Positions 44,350 through 54,075 of a DNA stretch of 64,000 nucleotides are shown piece by piece (position 1 is the stretch's first letter; every line of letters begins with the position of its first letter). The translations under genes were made by a program, and so were the position numbers. The stretch lies in assembly GCA_947625775.1 (NCBI GenBank), contig CANQPM010000008.1:89606-153605 (forward strand). The letters run 5' to 3'. The notes under the pieces were generated by a model. The model ran no database searches and was not told the origin of the DNA. It saw nothing but the letters and a program-made list of their open reading frames with translations. This DNA comes from an uncultured Lachnospiraceae bacterium. Its GTDB lineage: Bacteria; Bacillota; Clostridia; Lachnospirales; Lachnospiraceae.

Positions 44350-45973
44350 CTAAAATTGGAAGTATATAAAGTTTGCCGCATTATAATTCGCGCCCCAAAT
44401 CCCAAACGTCAAAATAAACGTCACCGCTGCTGCGACAAATATCCACCTGAACCAATAATCCTGCCGTATAATTATATCTCTCAGCCTTATATTCCTGCAT
44501 TTGCACAAATCCGCAAACGCAAGAACCGCAATGCTTATAATCATCAGGTGAAAATTTTTGATATCCAGTCCGCATTTATACAGAGAGCCGTCAAAAAGAA
44601 TCCATGGATTTCTTACCGTAAAGATTGATTTTATAATCATAATCGCATCTGATATTCCCGATGCCCTGAAAAATATCCATGAAAAATCAATCAACGCAAA
44701 CGTCACAAAAATCTTTGCCAGCCTATGCCCTATTGAATCCCTATTGAGCCTTAAAACGGAAACTGCCTTGTCTCTGACAGGCTGCAGCATCTCGCCTACA
44801 ACTTGGTATAATCCATTTATTCCGCCCCATGCTATATAAGAAAAATCTGCGCCATGCCATAAACCGCTCACCAGAAAAACTATTATTTTATTCAAATACT
44901 TGCGAATACGCCTGTAATTTGCCCCCCCCCACTATGGTTATAAATATGTCCCTATATTGCTCTATTATCCCCACTTTAGTATCATAATTGGCTTTTATTT
45001 CGTCTGTGTCACCCACTTTGCCATATTTTGCTATATTTGAGCAATTTCCTCCCAGTGGAATGTATAAATAATCCCTAAACCATGAGGTCAATGAAATATG
45101 CCAGTTACGCCAAAACTGTGATACCGTAGCCGAGAAATAAGGTGCATTGAAATTTTCCATAAGCTTTATGCCAAGCACTTTAGCCGCGCCTACCGCTATG
45201 CTCGAATATCCGTAAAAATCACAGTAAATCTGCACCGCAAACAGCATTGTCGCAATAATCAAATACCAACCTGCATACGTAGCATAGTCATTATATACCG
45301 TATCAACAAAAACAGCTATCCTGTCTGCAATTACCACCTTTAAAAAATATCCCCACAGCATCAAAAGCAAGCCTTCCCTAAAATTTTCAAAACAAAATTT
45401 TTTAGGGACATTCAGCTGCTTTAACAGATTTTTGGAACGCTCAATTGGACCTGCTACCAGCTGTGGAAAAAACGATACAAAAAGGGCATATCGGATAAAA
45501 TTTTTTTCCGCATAAATCTCGTTTCTGTACACGTCCATAGTATAACTCAGCGCCTGAAACGTGTAAAAGGAAATTCCGACTGGCAGTACAATATCAAATA
45601 CAGGGACATCTATGTATATGTATAAAGCCCTTGACAAGAAACCAGACAGAGCCTGCAGTGCAAAATTGGTGTACTTAAAGAAAAATAACACCGCTAAATT
45701 TAAAATAAAGCTTCCCGCCACTATTGCGTTTAAAATTTTCTTTTTATCCTTTTCACCTGCTTCAATATGCTTTGCCTTTTCAAGCATCAAACCGCTGCAA
45801 AATGTCACTACAGTCGAGAAAAGCAGCAGCAGCGCATATTTTGCATTCCAGCACATATAAAAATAATAGCTCGCAATCAAAAGCCAAAGCTGTTTGAACT
45901 TTTTAGGCAAAATAAAATATACGCAGATTACTATTGGAAAGAAAATCAAAAATTCAATAGAATTAAACAGCAT
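44350..45973 (-). CDS. MBOAT O-acyltransferase (AlgI/DltB-like), frameshifted at a G9 tract
   Basis: The N-terminal part (44888-45973) starts MLFNSIEFLIFFPIVICVYF behind GAAGGAG and carries the MBOAT core (YCDFYGYSSIAVG, WRNWHISLTSWFRDYLYIPLGG). It runs out of frame after RDIFITIVGGG and ends at 44888. The C-terminal part (44350-44895) continues in another frame with YLNKIIVFLVSGLWHGADFSY, which contains the invariant catalytic His. Removal of one G from the nine-G run at 44930-44922 joins both into one frame of 540 residues. MBOAT proteins pass acyl groups across the membrane. The gene is either switched off by phase variation or carries a sequencing error. Confidence 0.85.
44922..44930 (-). 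repeat. Homopolymer tract of nine G (minus strand) inside the MBOAT gene
   Basis: The plus strand shows nine consecutive C. With nine the MBOAT frame is broken; with eight (or eleven) it is open. Runs of this length are prone to slippage. Confidence 0.9.
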
Positions 45974-46015
45974 ATGTACTCCTTCTTTCTTATCCTTTTT
46001 CACCATATTGGTCAT

Positions 46016-46294
46016 TATTAGTGCACGGTTTTTATTATAGCAAATAGCATTTTTATTGTAAAGTGCTATTATTTTTATCGTTTTAAAATCTCTGCACTAT
46101 TAAAACATTATTTTACCCCCCTGTAACATTTCCCTGTCCAAATCCGTCTAAATAGTGTAAAGCTTTACAAGATATGCTCATTTAAGCCATACCCAATTCC
46201 ATTGCTTGCGCAACAGTCTTGATTGCGGTAAGCTTAAACTGCCAAACCGCATATCAGCTCACTGCAGCGCCAAAAAGGAGGTGTATCTCCAAAT
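46016..46294. other. Divergent intergenic region, MBOAT and sigma genes
   Basis: This 279-bp stretch separates the MBOAT gene (minus) from an ECF sigma gene (plus). It has the GGAGG site of the sigma gene near 46277. No hairpin or repeat is clear. Confidence 0.5.
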
Positions 46295-46801
46295 ATGAAA
46301 AAATCGGCAAAAAACACAGCTATGTCAGGCGAGGAATTTGCCAAAAAAGTCCTTAAAGCCGAGCCAAGCCTTTACCGCGTCGCGCGCTCCATACTCAAAA
46401 ACGACGCTGACTGCGCAGACGCCATGCAGGATGCAATCCTGTCCGCATATGAAAGGCTGGACACGCTCAAGGAGGAACGATATTTCAAGACATGGATTAC
46501 AAGGATTTTAATAAACGAGTGTTATGACCTGCTGCGCAGCCTTGACAGGCACGCTGCCGTTTCCTATGACGATTACGCCGAAAACCTGACACCCGTCAGC
46601 ACACACACGGAGCAGGCAAATTTTTCAGAACTTTATTACGAGCTTGAACGGCTTGACGACGAATACAGGCTGCCGCTTATGCTTCACTATATCGGCGGCT
46701 ACTCGACAAAGGAAATCGCGCAAATCGCAGGAGTGTCCGACGGCAGCATACGGGTGCGGCTCCACCGTGGCAGAAAGCTTTTGAAGGAAAAATTAATCTG
46801 A
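46295..46801 (+). CDS. ECF RNA polymerase sigma factor
   Basis: A 168-residue ECF sigma factor. The sigma-2 region is LYRVARSILKNDADCADAMQDAILSAYERL, and the sigma-4 region is LPLMLHYIGGYSTKEIAQIAGVSDGSIRVRLHRGRKLL. It starts at ATG 46295 behind AGGAGG. It is followed after 16 bp by a single-pass membrane protein that is the likely anti-sigma partner. The type resembles the SigV/SigW-like factors that precede DUF4179 proteins. Confidence 0.92.
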   Translation: MKKSAKNTAMSGEEFAKKVLKAEPSLYRVARSILKNDADCADAMQDAILSAYERLDTLKEERYFKTWITRILINECYDLLRSLDRHAAVSYDDYAENLTPVSTHTEQANFSELYYELERLDDEYRLPLMLHYIGGYSTKEIAQIAGVSDGSIRVRLHRGRKLLKEKLI

Positions 46802-46817
46802 GGAGGTATTTATTATT

Positions 46818-47921
46818 ATGAAGGCATACAGAAAACAAAAACAAATTGACGTTCCAGAGGAAGTGCATGCAAAGGTTATTGAAGCATTGGAACAGATAAA
46901 AGAAAGGGAAAACAGCGCTGTGCAAAATACTATTTCAAAAGAAAGGCACAAGCTGCCAAAGCTTTCGAAAGTCGCGGCGCTTGCGGCTGCATTTACGCTT
47001 GTCATAGGCGCGACAGCGTTTGCCGCCGAACATTTTCAGTGGAATGAGCGGCTGCTTAGGATATTCGGCTCGCCCTCGGCTGAGCTTCAGGAAAAAATGG
47101 AGGATTCAGGCATAGTCAGCGCCCTGTCAGCCCCCGCCACGGCTGGCGGCATCACGATTACGCCTATACATGCCGTGCATGATGCAGATTATATATACCT
47201 GCTGTTTGAAGCCTCCTCGGACAAAACTGTTTTCGACGGTTTCAGCTCTTTTAGCGGTATAGAGATTTCAAACGCCGATACAACGCTGTTTTCAACACAA
47301 ACCCCGTCATCGGCTGATGTACGGCTGTCCGAGGACAGTCCCATAAACGGTGTCAGCCACGCATTTTTCTCATCAGGCGAAGACCGCAGGAAAAGCAGCC
47401 AGTTCTATATTGATTTCAGCTTTGACAGTATCAATCACAGCTATGATTTCACGGACAACAGCCTGACTATAACATTAAGCAATCTTGTCTGCTGCAATGA
47501 AAATGGGGCGGGTTCAAAAACAGTCAAAGGACCGTGGACCTTCAGTATTCCAGTCACTGACATACAAGGACAGACGCTCGCCTATGAGCCTGATGACGGG
47601 CTTTCCATCGCTGATGTGCCGTTGACTGTAAATAAGGTTGAAATCACGCCTTTGTCAGTAGTCATATATTACGATTTGCAGAGCTTCCAGCCCGCTATCG
47701 ACAAGCTGTACACAATAAACGCCGGACTGAGGAATGAGATTGATTTGAAGGGTGTCGCGATGAAAAACGGCGAAATCATTGACCTGAATATCAGCTATAT
47801 GGGCGAAACGCAGACAGACGGAGAAATAATTGATACCTTTAGGTTTAATAATTTCCTCGACATTGACGAAGTCGCCTCGCTGCTGTTTGGCACTGAGCGC
47901 ACCAAATTAGAGCTGCAATGA
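46818..47921 (+). CDS. DUF4179-like membrane protein, probable anti-sigma partner
   Basis: A 367-residue protein with a cytoplasmic N-terminus of about 50 residues (VPEEVHAKVIEALEQIKERE). One membrane helix follows (about 51-69, VAALAAAFTLVIGATAFAA), and a large extracellular beta-rich domain. This is the layout of DUF4179/DUF5643-type proteins encoded next to ECF sigma factors. The short N-terminus would bind sigma and the outer domain would sense an envelope signal. The family name is tentative, the role inferred from the position directly after the sigma gene. Confidence 0.72.
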   Translation: MKAYRKQKQIDVPEEVHAKVIEALEQIKERENSAVQNTISKERHKLPKLSKVAALAAAFTLVIGATAFAAEHFQWNERLLRIFGSPSAELQEKMEDSGIVSALSAPATAGGITITPIHAVHDADYIYLLFEASSDKTVFDGFSSFSGIEISNADTTLFSTQTPSSADVRLSEDSPINGVSHAFFSSGEDRRKSSQFYIDFSFDSINHSYDFTDNSLTITLSNLVCCNENGAGSKTVKGPWTFSIPVTDIQGQTLAYEPDDGLSIADVPLTVNKVEITPLSVVIYYDLQSFQPAIDKLYTINAGLRNEIDLKGVAMKNGEIIDLNISYMGETQTDGEIIDTFRFNNFLDIDEVASLLFGTERTKLELQ

Positions 47922-47964
47922 CGGGATAAGAAATCCCATTAAAAATTTTCCATAAAAATATATG

Positions 47965-48008
47965 AGGTCTTCTATGATAGAATAAAATCATAGAAGACCT
48001 TTTATTAT
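47965..48008 (+). terminator. Strong rho-independent terminator
   Basis: AGGTCTTCTATGAT at 47965-47979 pairs perfectly with ATCATAGAAGACCT at 47987-48000, followed by TTTATTATT. It ends the first sigma/membrane-protein operon. Confidence 0.95.
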
Positions 48009-48130
48009 TGCAACCGCTATGAGAGCATATTTTTCTCTTGTCATATTCCTGTCCTGCCTTTTAATATTTTTTGGAAAAAATTGACCAAAACGTAATTTAA
48101 AACGTATATGTATTGAAGGGAGGATGAAAA

Positions 48131-48619
48131 GTGAGCATATCAAATAAAAAACCGATTGGCAACTGTGAGGAAGTCTTTAACACATATGGCGATCTGCTGT
48201 TTCGCTTATGTTTCATTATGCTTGGCAATGAGGCAGATGCTAAAGATGCCGTACAGGATACTGTTGTAAGTTATCTCAGGAAAAAGGACGGATTTAAAAA
48301 CTCCGCTCACGAAAAGGCGTGGCTGATAACAACCGCCAAAAACAAGTGCAGGGATATTTTCAGGTTCAAATTCCGACACAGAGAAATAAATATTGATGAT
48401 CTGCAGGAGTTACTGCCCGATAAAACGGATACTGACATAATAGAAGTTCTTATGTCAATACCTGAAAAGTATCGTCTTGTTATAACACTTTATTACATTG
48501 AGGGTTACAAGGTAAATGAAATAGCAGAAATTATAAGGAAAACTCCCTCAACTGTAAAAATGCGGCTGCAGACAGGTCGAAAGATGCTGAAAGAAATTTA
48601 CTTAAAGGGGGGTTTTTGA
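48131..48619 (+). CDS. ECF RNA polymerase sigma factor (GTG start)
   Basis: A 162-residue ECF sigma factor with a GTG start at 48131 behind GGGAGG. Sigma-2 is FNTYGDLLFRLCFIMLGNEADAKDAVQDTVVSYL, and sigma-4 is YRLVITLYYIEGYKVNEIAEIIRKTPSTVKMRLQTGRKML. The stop codon TGA overlaps the ATG of the next gene (TGATG), so the two are coupled. It is a second sigma/anti-sigma module directly behind the first. Confidence 0.92.
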   Translation: MSISNKKPIGNCEEVFNTYGDLLFRLCFIMLGNEADAKDAVQDTVVSYLRKKDGFKNSAHEKAWLITTAKNKCRDIFRFKFRHREINIDDLQELLPDKTDTDIIEVLMSIPEKYRLVITLYYIEGYKVNEIAEIIRKTPSTVKMRLQTGRKMLKEIYLKGGF

Positions 48620-49209
48620 TGGATTACGAAAATCTGAAAATTTCCGCTCGGAAAATCGTGATGTCAGACGAAACAAAGGAAGAACTCATAAAAAATTGCG
48701 AAAAGATGATGGCGGTCAAAAATATGAATAAGCAAAAAAACATTGTAAAACGTATTATTGTTACTGCTGCTGTATCTGTTTGTTTAGGCTGTACGGCAGC
48801 AGGCGCAGCTTACCATGGCTTTTTTAAGGATATTATCCGATATGACGGCACTGTTGTCGGGACAAAATATGAACAGGCAACAAATGAGATAAAGGTATCT
48901 GTTATGGCTGATGCCGAAAAAATAACTGTCGTTGTAGAAGCAGTCGATCCCTCAGCATTTCCATATGCGGCATTTGACAGCCTAAAACTGAATGACTATA
49001 AAATTGTTGATTCAAACGGGAAAACTGTCATTGACAGCCTGCCAACGGAAATGTCTGATTATGCTGATGGGAAAGCAGAAATGACCGTTCCTTATCAAAA
49101 TCTTGATAATGGTGATTATACGCTGATAATTAAGTCTTTCACAGCAGCGTCTAAAGGCGATCAACCGCTTGTTATCAGCGGAGAATGGGAAATTGCGTTT
49201 ACTGTCTGA
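48619..49209 (+). CDS. Small single-pass membrane protein, probable anti-sigma partner
   Basis: A 196-residue protein. The ATG at 48619 has GGGGGG upstream; the frame is open by one more TTG codon. Residues 1-45 are charged and cytoplasmic, about 46-66 form a membrane helix (KRIIVTAAVSVCLGCTAAGAAY), and the rest is an extracellular beta-rich domain that resembles a DUF4179-type domain without its C-terminal extension. It is translationally coupled to the sigma gene. The role is inferred from that. Confidence 0.7.
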   Translation: MDYENLKISARKIVMSDETKEELIKNCEKMMAVKNMNKQKNIVKRIIVTAAVSVCLGCTAAGAAYHGFFKDIIRYDGTVVGTKYEQATNEIKVSVMADAEKITVVVEAVDPSAFPYAAFDSLKLNDYKIVDSNGKTVIDSLPTEMSDYADGKAEMTVPYQNLDNGDYTLIIKSFTAASKGDQPLVISGEWEIAFTV

Positions 49210-49463
49210 TTTTGTTAGATGGATTTTGGGGCTTTTCAGCGTTTGCTTTTTATGTTTGATATTCATGCATAGCAGCAGTCACAGCAAAAGCCCTTAATAA
49301 TCTCCAATACCGTATCACTATAATAAACTGCTCCGCCATGTGCATCATTTACTTGCACAGGATACCTTTTGGGCAAGGTCTTCGTGACCTTCAATTTTAT
49401 CAACGCCAAGAAGTGCCGCGGACGGACGTATTTTCATCCGCTTGTTCTTCAATTAGCCAAGAA
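49210..49463 (-). other. Gap with a possible decayed small ORF
   Basis: On the minus strand an ATG near 49436 starts MKIRPSAALLGVDKIEGHED, which looks like the start of a Phd-like antitoxin. It then meets a stop after a few codons, and another frame reads YSDTVLEIIKGFCC. A frameshifted remnant is possible; evidence is thin. Confidence 0.25.
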
Positions 49464-49952
49464 TCAACTTTCTCCTGCCTGTTTTAAACATAACTCAACA
49501 AGATTTTGTGAAATATAAATACCCTTTTCCTTTAATTGAAGTAATATCGGTTTTAACTCTTTTATAAATCCATTCTGCTTTGCCTTAATTAAAACCCCTA
49601 ATGTCCCAGTCACAGGCAGTCCCAAATATTTTGCATGCTTTTTAGCATTAGCATCATCTATAATCACAACATCTGCCGCCAATTCTTTAGACAAAATCAT
49701 GACTTCTACCTCTCCGTCATGTAATTGTGTCTTATACATAGCCTTAGCCAATTGATCCTGAATAGATTCTATATGTATCCAATCAAGAGCTTCATCAACC
49801 ATTTTCTTGCATACAGAATCTGATTTTACAGATATTTCTCTATAAACAGCATCCGGAATAATAACCTGACCATATAATTCTTTTAAAATCTCCAGTCTGT
49901 TTACATGACATAATGCTATGAAAGGCGTTGTGTTTACCACCACCTTACGCAT
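49464..49952 (-). CDS. DUF3368-type PIN toxin
   Basis: A 162-residue PIN-like protein of the DUF3368 group. It begins VVVNTTPFIALCHVNRLEILKELYGQVIIPDAVYREI, in which Asn replaces the usual first Asp as is normal in this branch. Further on are HDGEVEVMILSKELAADVVIIDDANAKKHAKYLGL, with the acidic catalytic residues. It overlaps the upstream UPF0175 antitoxin gene by 8 bp. Such pairs are type II toxin-antitoxin modules. Confidence 0.85.
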   Translation of the reverse strand: MRKVVVNTTPFIALCHVNRLEILKELYGQVIIPDAVYREISVKSDSVCKKMVDEALDWIHIESIQDQLAKAMYKTQLHDGEVEVMILSKELAADVVIIDDANAKKHAKYLGLPVTGTLGVLIKAKQNGFIKELKPILLQLKEKGIYISQNLVELCLKQAGES

Positions 49953-50205
49953 TTCTCAATTCCTCCAAAAATTCTTCTTCAGACTCAAATGAGAATATAG
50001 AAATGCCTTTATCTCCCAAATATTTTATAAACTCTTCTTTTGTCATATCCGCAACACTGGCACAATATCCCAATGATACTTTTTTATTCTTGTACAAATC
50101 TACCGCCAGCATTTTTTTCATGTAATCCGCAAAATCATTTTTATCCTCGTGAAGATCCAATAATATTTCCTCCGGTACATTTATTGATACAACACACATT
50201 GTCAA
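49945..50205 (-). CDS. UPF0175-family antitoxin
   Basis: An 86-residue protein of the UPF0175 family, with the typical VSINVPEEILLDLHEDKNDFADYMKKMLAVDLYKNKKVSLGYCASVADMTKEEFIKYLGDKGISIF pattern (cited here as a description of its order: strand, helix, helix-turn-helix near MTKEEFIKYL). It is the first gene of a two-gene operon with the DUF3368 toxin and probably represses it. The reading frame is complete. Confidence 0.87.
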   Translation of the reverse strand: MTMCVVSINVPEEILLDLHEDKNDFADYMKKMLAVDLYKNKKVSLGYCASVADMTKEEFIKYLGDKGISIFSFESEEEFLEELRNA

Positions 50206-50357
50206 AACCCCCTTGCAATTATTTTTCCTTTTATTTCATTAATTTTACCACTTATTTGAGTTTATTATATACCAGAACAATATTATGCTCAAATCCGTTT
50301 TTTACAAACACATTATTCATCCGTTGTCACAGCTTAGCCGAATAAATCCTGATGCTT

Positions 50358-53300
50358 TCATTCAATCAACTCCATAATCTCATCCCTGCTCATATTCATA
50401 ATGCCGCCCATATCGCCGCTCAATATCTCGTCGGCAAGATTTTTCTTCGTCTCCTGCATATGTAAAATCTTCTCCTCTATAGAGCCCTTTACAATCAGCC
50501 TGTACACTGACACCATCTTGGTCTGCCCAATCCTGTGGGCGCGGTCAGTCGCCTGATTCTGCACCGCGAGATTCCACCACGGATCATAGTGGATTACGAT
50601 ATCCGCTCCCGTCAGGTTTAAGCCCGTTCCGCCAGCCTTCAACGAAATCAAAAACAGCGGCGTATCATCCTCATTGAAATTCTTCACCATCTGCGTCCTT
50701 TTTTCCTTTGGCGTAGCTCCCGTAATCTTGTAATAAGCTATTTTCTCCGCCTGCAAATCCTTCTCCAACAGCTCAAGCATCGAGGTAAATTGTGAAAACA
50801 GCAAAATTTTATGTTCGCCCTCTATCGCGCTGTGTATCAGTTCAATACACGACTCACGCTTAGCCGACTCGCCATTATAGTCCTCAAACAAAAGCGACGG
50901 ATCGCAGCATATCTGGCGCAGCTTTGTGAGCTCGGCAAGCACCTGCAGCTTGCTTTTCTGGAAATTCTCCTCGTTCTGCTTATCAAGCAGCTCACGCATA
51001 TGCACAACCTGTCCGTCATACAGCCGCTGCTGCTCCTCAGACAGCTTTGCATAGCGCACCTCTTCCATTTTGTCAGGAAGATCCTTTAGCACGTCCACTT
51101 TTATACGCCTTAGTATAAAAGGCGAAACCATACGCTTTAGCCGCTTTGTCGCGTCCGCATCCTTGTTTTTTACAATCGGCGTTTCCAACTCCTTCTTAAA
51201 CGCTTCATAACCATACAAAAAGCCTGGCATCAGATAGTCAAAAATACTCCAAAGCTCGCTCAGGCGGTTTTCGATAGGCGTACCTGTGAGCGCAAAACGG
51301 TGTCTGCTTTTGATAAGCTTTACTGCCTTTGCCGCTGCTGTCGTGTGGTTTTTGATATACTGCGCCTCGTCAATAATCTGATACGAAAACTCCTTGTCCT
51401 CATATTCCGCAATATCACGCTTTAGCAAATCATATGACGTCACCAGCACATCATACTTTTTGTAATCGGCAAGCCTGTCCCTGCGCTCGGCACTGCTTCC
51501 TGCAATCGTGCATACCAAAAGCTGCGGCGCAAAGCGTCTGCACTCCTCATACCAGTTATAGACAAGCGACGCGGGCGCGACGACAAGCGAAGGCGCATTT
51601 TCTTTTTCATCCCCAAGCTTTGCCGCAAGCAGCACCGAAATAACCTGCAGCGTCTTTCCAAGTCCCATATCGTCCGCCAAAATACCGCCAAAGCCATAAT
51701 TTTCCAAGGTTTTCAGCCATTTGTAGCCATATACCTGATACCCGCGCATCGTGTCCGTCAATGCGTCGGGCAGTTCAAAATCGGAATCGCTTACCGTCTT
51801 AAAGCTTTTCACGAGATTTTTAAAGGCGCTGTCACGCTTTGCGTATATTTCCTGACTGTTTTCAAGCATCTTATCAAGATACAGCGCGCGGTAGAGCGGC
51901 ATCTGCATTTTTCCCTTGACAAATTCCTTGACGGGTATTCGCATTGTTTCCAGCATCGCGTTCAGCTCACCAAGGCTCTCATCCTCAAGCGACAGGAAAT
52001 CGCCGTTTCTCATACGGTAAAATTTTTTCTTTTTCCTGTAGCTGTTTAATATTTCAAGAAGCTCACCTGACGATAAATCCTCTGACGCGATTTGCAGATC
52101 AAGCATATCGCTTTTTATCGCCACGCCAACGGAAACTTTAAAGCGCCTGCGTATTTTCAGTCTGCGGAAGCTGTCCGTCCCACGTATTTCGCCAAACTGC
52201 ATGAGCTTTGGAACAGCCTGCTCCAATATCCGATATACTGAATCAGCGTCATTACCGCTAAAGAATACGCCAGTTTTTGCATCCGGGTTATCAAAATATT
52301 CCCGAACACACCCCAATGCTTCCTTTTCCCTGAGCTCATCGCGGAAGCCCTCCCTTCTGGCGCCTTCTTCAAGCCAGTCGGTAAGCATACAGCTTTTTTC
52401 GCCATACACGGCGCAGGGACGACAGCTTATGCAGTTTTCATCCGCGTCCATATAGAACAAAAAGGAAACCTCAGGCGGTATATACTTTTCAATCTCCTGT
52501 GCGTCCTTCTCCTCTATTTGGGCGCACTCCTGCAAAGCGGGAAGCACTCTGTAATAAAACTCGGACAAATGGCGGCGTCCTACATGAAAAAGTATCAGCT
52601 TTCCATTGGCAAGCCCAAAAACAGGTTCAAGCTCCTTTAAGCTCTCTTTATCAACCTTATTGAAATAATTTTCTTCAATATAATATCTGGCTTTTACGCC
52701 CTGAATCATCATCGGCACTTCACCAGACACAATAACGCCATGGAAAACCTTCCTTTCATCCACGTCTTTTTTAATAACAAGTGAAAGATTCGGCTTGTTT
52801 TTGCGGAGCGTAATGTTCCGTTTTTCCGTATCCCTTCCGCTCTTATCAACGCAATATACGCTGCTGCCCTCGGCAAGCTCAAAAAAGTCGTCCAGCCTTC
52901 CGCCGTATAAATTTATGCTGCCCTTGATTTCCTCAGAGGAATACATATAGTTTCGATACGAATATCTTATATTTTCCTTGCGCTGAAGCTCCTCCAGAAC
53001 ATTCCTGCGTATAAAGTCATAATATTTCCGCGAACTTTCCGTAAAGCTGCATACGCCAAAATCAACCTCCGCCTTTTTCCCCAATGCCAGCGTCTTTTTA
53101 TTGTCAACAATGTCAACAAGCTCTGACAGATTTTTAACTACATACAGCTTATCAGTGCCAATCATAAAAGAAAGCCTAAGCGAATCCGAAAAATTTTCAA
53201 CGCGCGGCTCCAATGTCACCGTGCTCACAGCGTCAAGCTTTCCCGATGCCTCAAGAGCATTATTCGAGCGATATGTACGCATCAGTCTCAGCGCATTATA

Positions 53301-54002
53301 ATCAGTGGAATCATATGTGTCATTTTCCAGCAGGTATTTATCAAGCAAAAGAAGAAACGCCGTCATATGCACACATGGCTTTGTTTCTTTCGTCCTTGTA
53401 TATATACTGTTATAATTCATATAGCACCTTGGCACCTGACAATATGAACTTACGATATTTTCCCTGTCAAACGTAATTGAGATTATTCCCTGCGTCCTGC
53501 CCTGCTTATAGATACCACGTGCAAAGCATATAAGCTGCCCATTGCCAATCCCGTCACTATAGCCATAATCCACGCTGGTAATTTCCACTCCGCCGTCGTC
53601 CAGAATCTTCTTTGCTTCCTCATACAGATTTTCGCTGATTATCAGCTTGCTTGTTATTTGTTCCAAATCAAAATATCTGTATTCGTCTGCATCGTTTTTT
53701 CTTTTAAACGGATAGACTCTTTTTTCTGATTTTGGCGCTGATTCTTTCATTTTCGCTTCTATTTCATACAAAACTGCCGCCATGTGCTTGCATCTGTTGC
53801 CATCTACCGCATAAGGGCAATTACAGCGCATTTTAGGGCTGTCTGAATCTTTCAAATCTATAACTACCTTATAATTACTGCTGCCTTTGACCTTTGCGCT
53901 ATATTGCGTTCCCGATACTGTAAGGTTTGTTACTTCGCCGTTTGCGTAATATCTTCTTCCTCTTTCACATATTGTTTTGCTGAATAGGTATCCCCATCTC
54001 AT
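50358..54002 (-). CDS. SWIM zinc-finger SNF2-family helicase
   Basis: A 1214-residue protein. The N-terminal SWIM zinc finger has Cys60, Cys62, Cys71 and His73. A bacterial SNF2-associated region follows (about 100-700). The helicase core has Walker A in DDMGLGKTLQVI, the DEAQ box IIDEAQYIKN, and motifs V-VI in SLKAGGTGLNL and DRAHRIGQ. This is the usual single-gene bacterial SNF2 ATPase, of unknown cell function, probably DNA translocation or remodelling of protein-DNA complexes. It has no obvious operon partner. Confidence 0.93.
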   Translation of the reverse strand: MRWGYLFSKTICERGRRYYANGEVTNLTVSGTQYSAKVKGSSNYKVVIDLKDSDSPKMRCNCPYAVDGNRCKHMAAVLYEIEAKMKESAPKSEKRVYPFKRKNDADEYRYFDLEQITSKLIISENLYEEAKKILDDGGVEITSVDYGYSDGIGNGQLICFARGIYKQGRTQGIISITFDRENIVSSYCQVPRCYMNYNSIYTRTKETKPCVHMTAFLLLLDKYLLENDTYDSTDYNALRLMRTYRSNNALEASGKLDAVSTVTLEPRVENFSDSLRLSFMIGTDKLYVVKNLSELVDIVDNKKTLALGKKAEVDFGVCSFTESSRKYYDFIRRNVLEELQRKENIRYSYRNYMYSSEEIKGSINLYGGRLDDFFELAEGSSVYCVDKSGRDTEKRNITLRKNKPNLSLVIKKDVDERKVFHGVIVSGEVPMMIQGVKARYYIEENYFNKVDKESLKELEPVFGLANGKLILFHVGRRHLSEFYYRVLPALQECAQIEEKDAQEIEKYIPPEVSFLFYMDADENCISCRPCAVYGEKSCMLTDWLEEGARREGFRDELREKEALGCVREYFDNPDAKTGVFFSGNDADSVYRILEQAVPKLMQFGEIRGTDSFRRLKIRRRFKVSVGVAIKSDMLDLQIASEDLSSGELLEILNSYRKKKKFYRMRNGDFLSLEDESLGELNAMLETMRIPVKEFVKGKMQMPLYRALYLDKMLENSQEIYAKRDSAFKNLVKSFKTVSDSDFELPDALTDTMRGYQVYGYKWLKTLENYGFGGILADDMGLGKTLQVISVLLAAKLGDEKENAPSLVVAPASLVYNWYEECRRFAPQLLVCTIAGSSAERRDRLADYKKYDVLVTSYDLLKRDIAEYEDKEFSYQIIDEAQYIKNHTTAAAKAVKLIKSRHRFALTGTPIENRLSELWSIFDYLMPGFLYGYEAFKKELETPIVKNKDADATKRLKRMVSPFILRRIKVDVLKDLPDKMEEVRYAKLSEEQQRLYDGQVVHMRELLDKQNEENFQKSKLQVLAELTKLRQICCDPSLLFEDYNGESAKRESCIELIHSAIEGEHKILLFSQFTSMLELLEKDLQAEKIAYYKITGATPKEKRTQMVKNFNEDDTPLFLISLKAGGTGLNLTGADIVIHYDPWWNLAVQNQATDRAHRIGQTKMVSVYRLIVKGSIEEKILHMQETKKNLADEILSGDMGGIMNMSRDEIMELIE

Positions 54003-54075
54003 TTTTGTCCTCCATGTGCCATTCCTGATGTTTTATTTGCTATTCCAATATAGCATTTTTATCCGCATGTTACAA

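Noticed and set aside
44888..44895. Two separate genes for the MBOAT halves
   Set aside because: The halves are complementary parts of one family domain and rejoin after loss of one G in the G9 tract.
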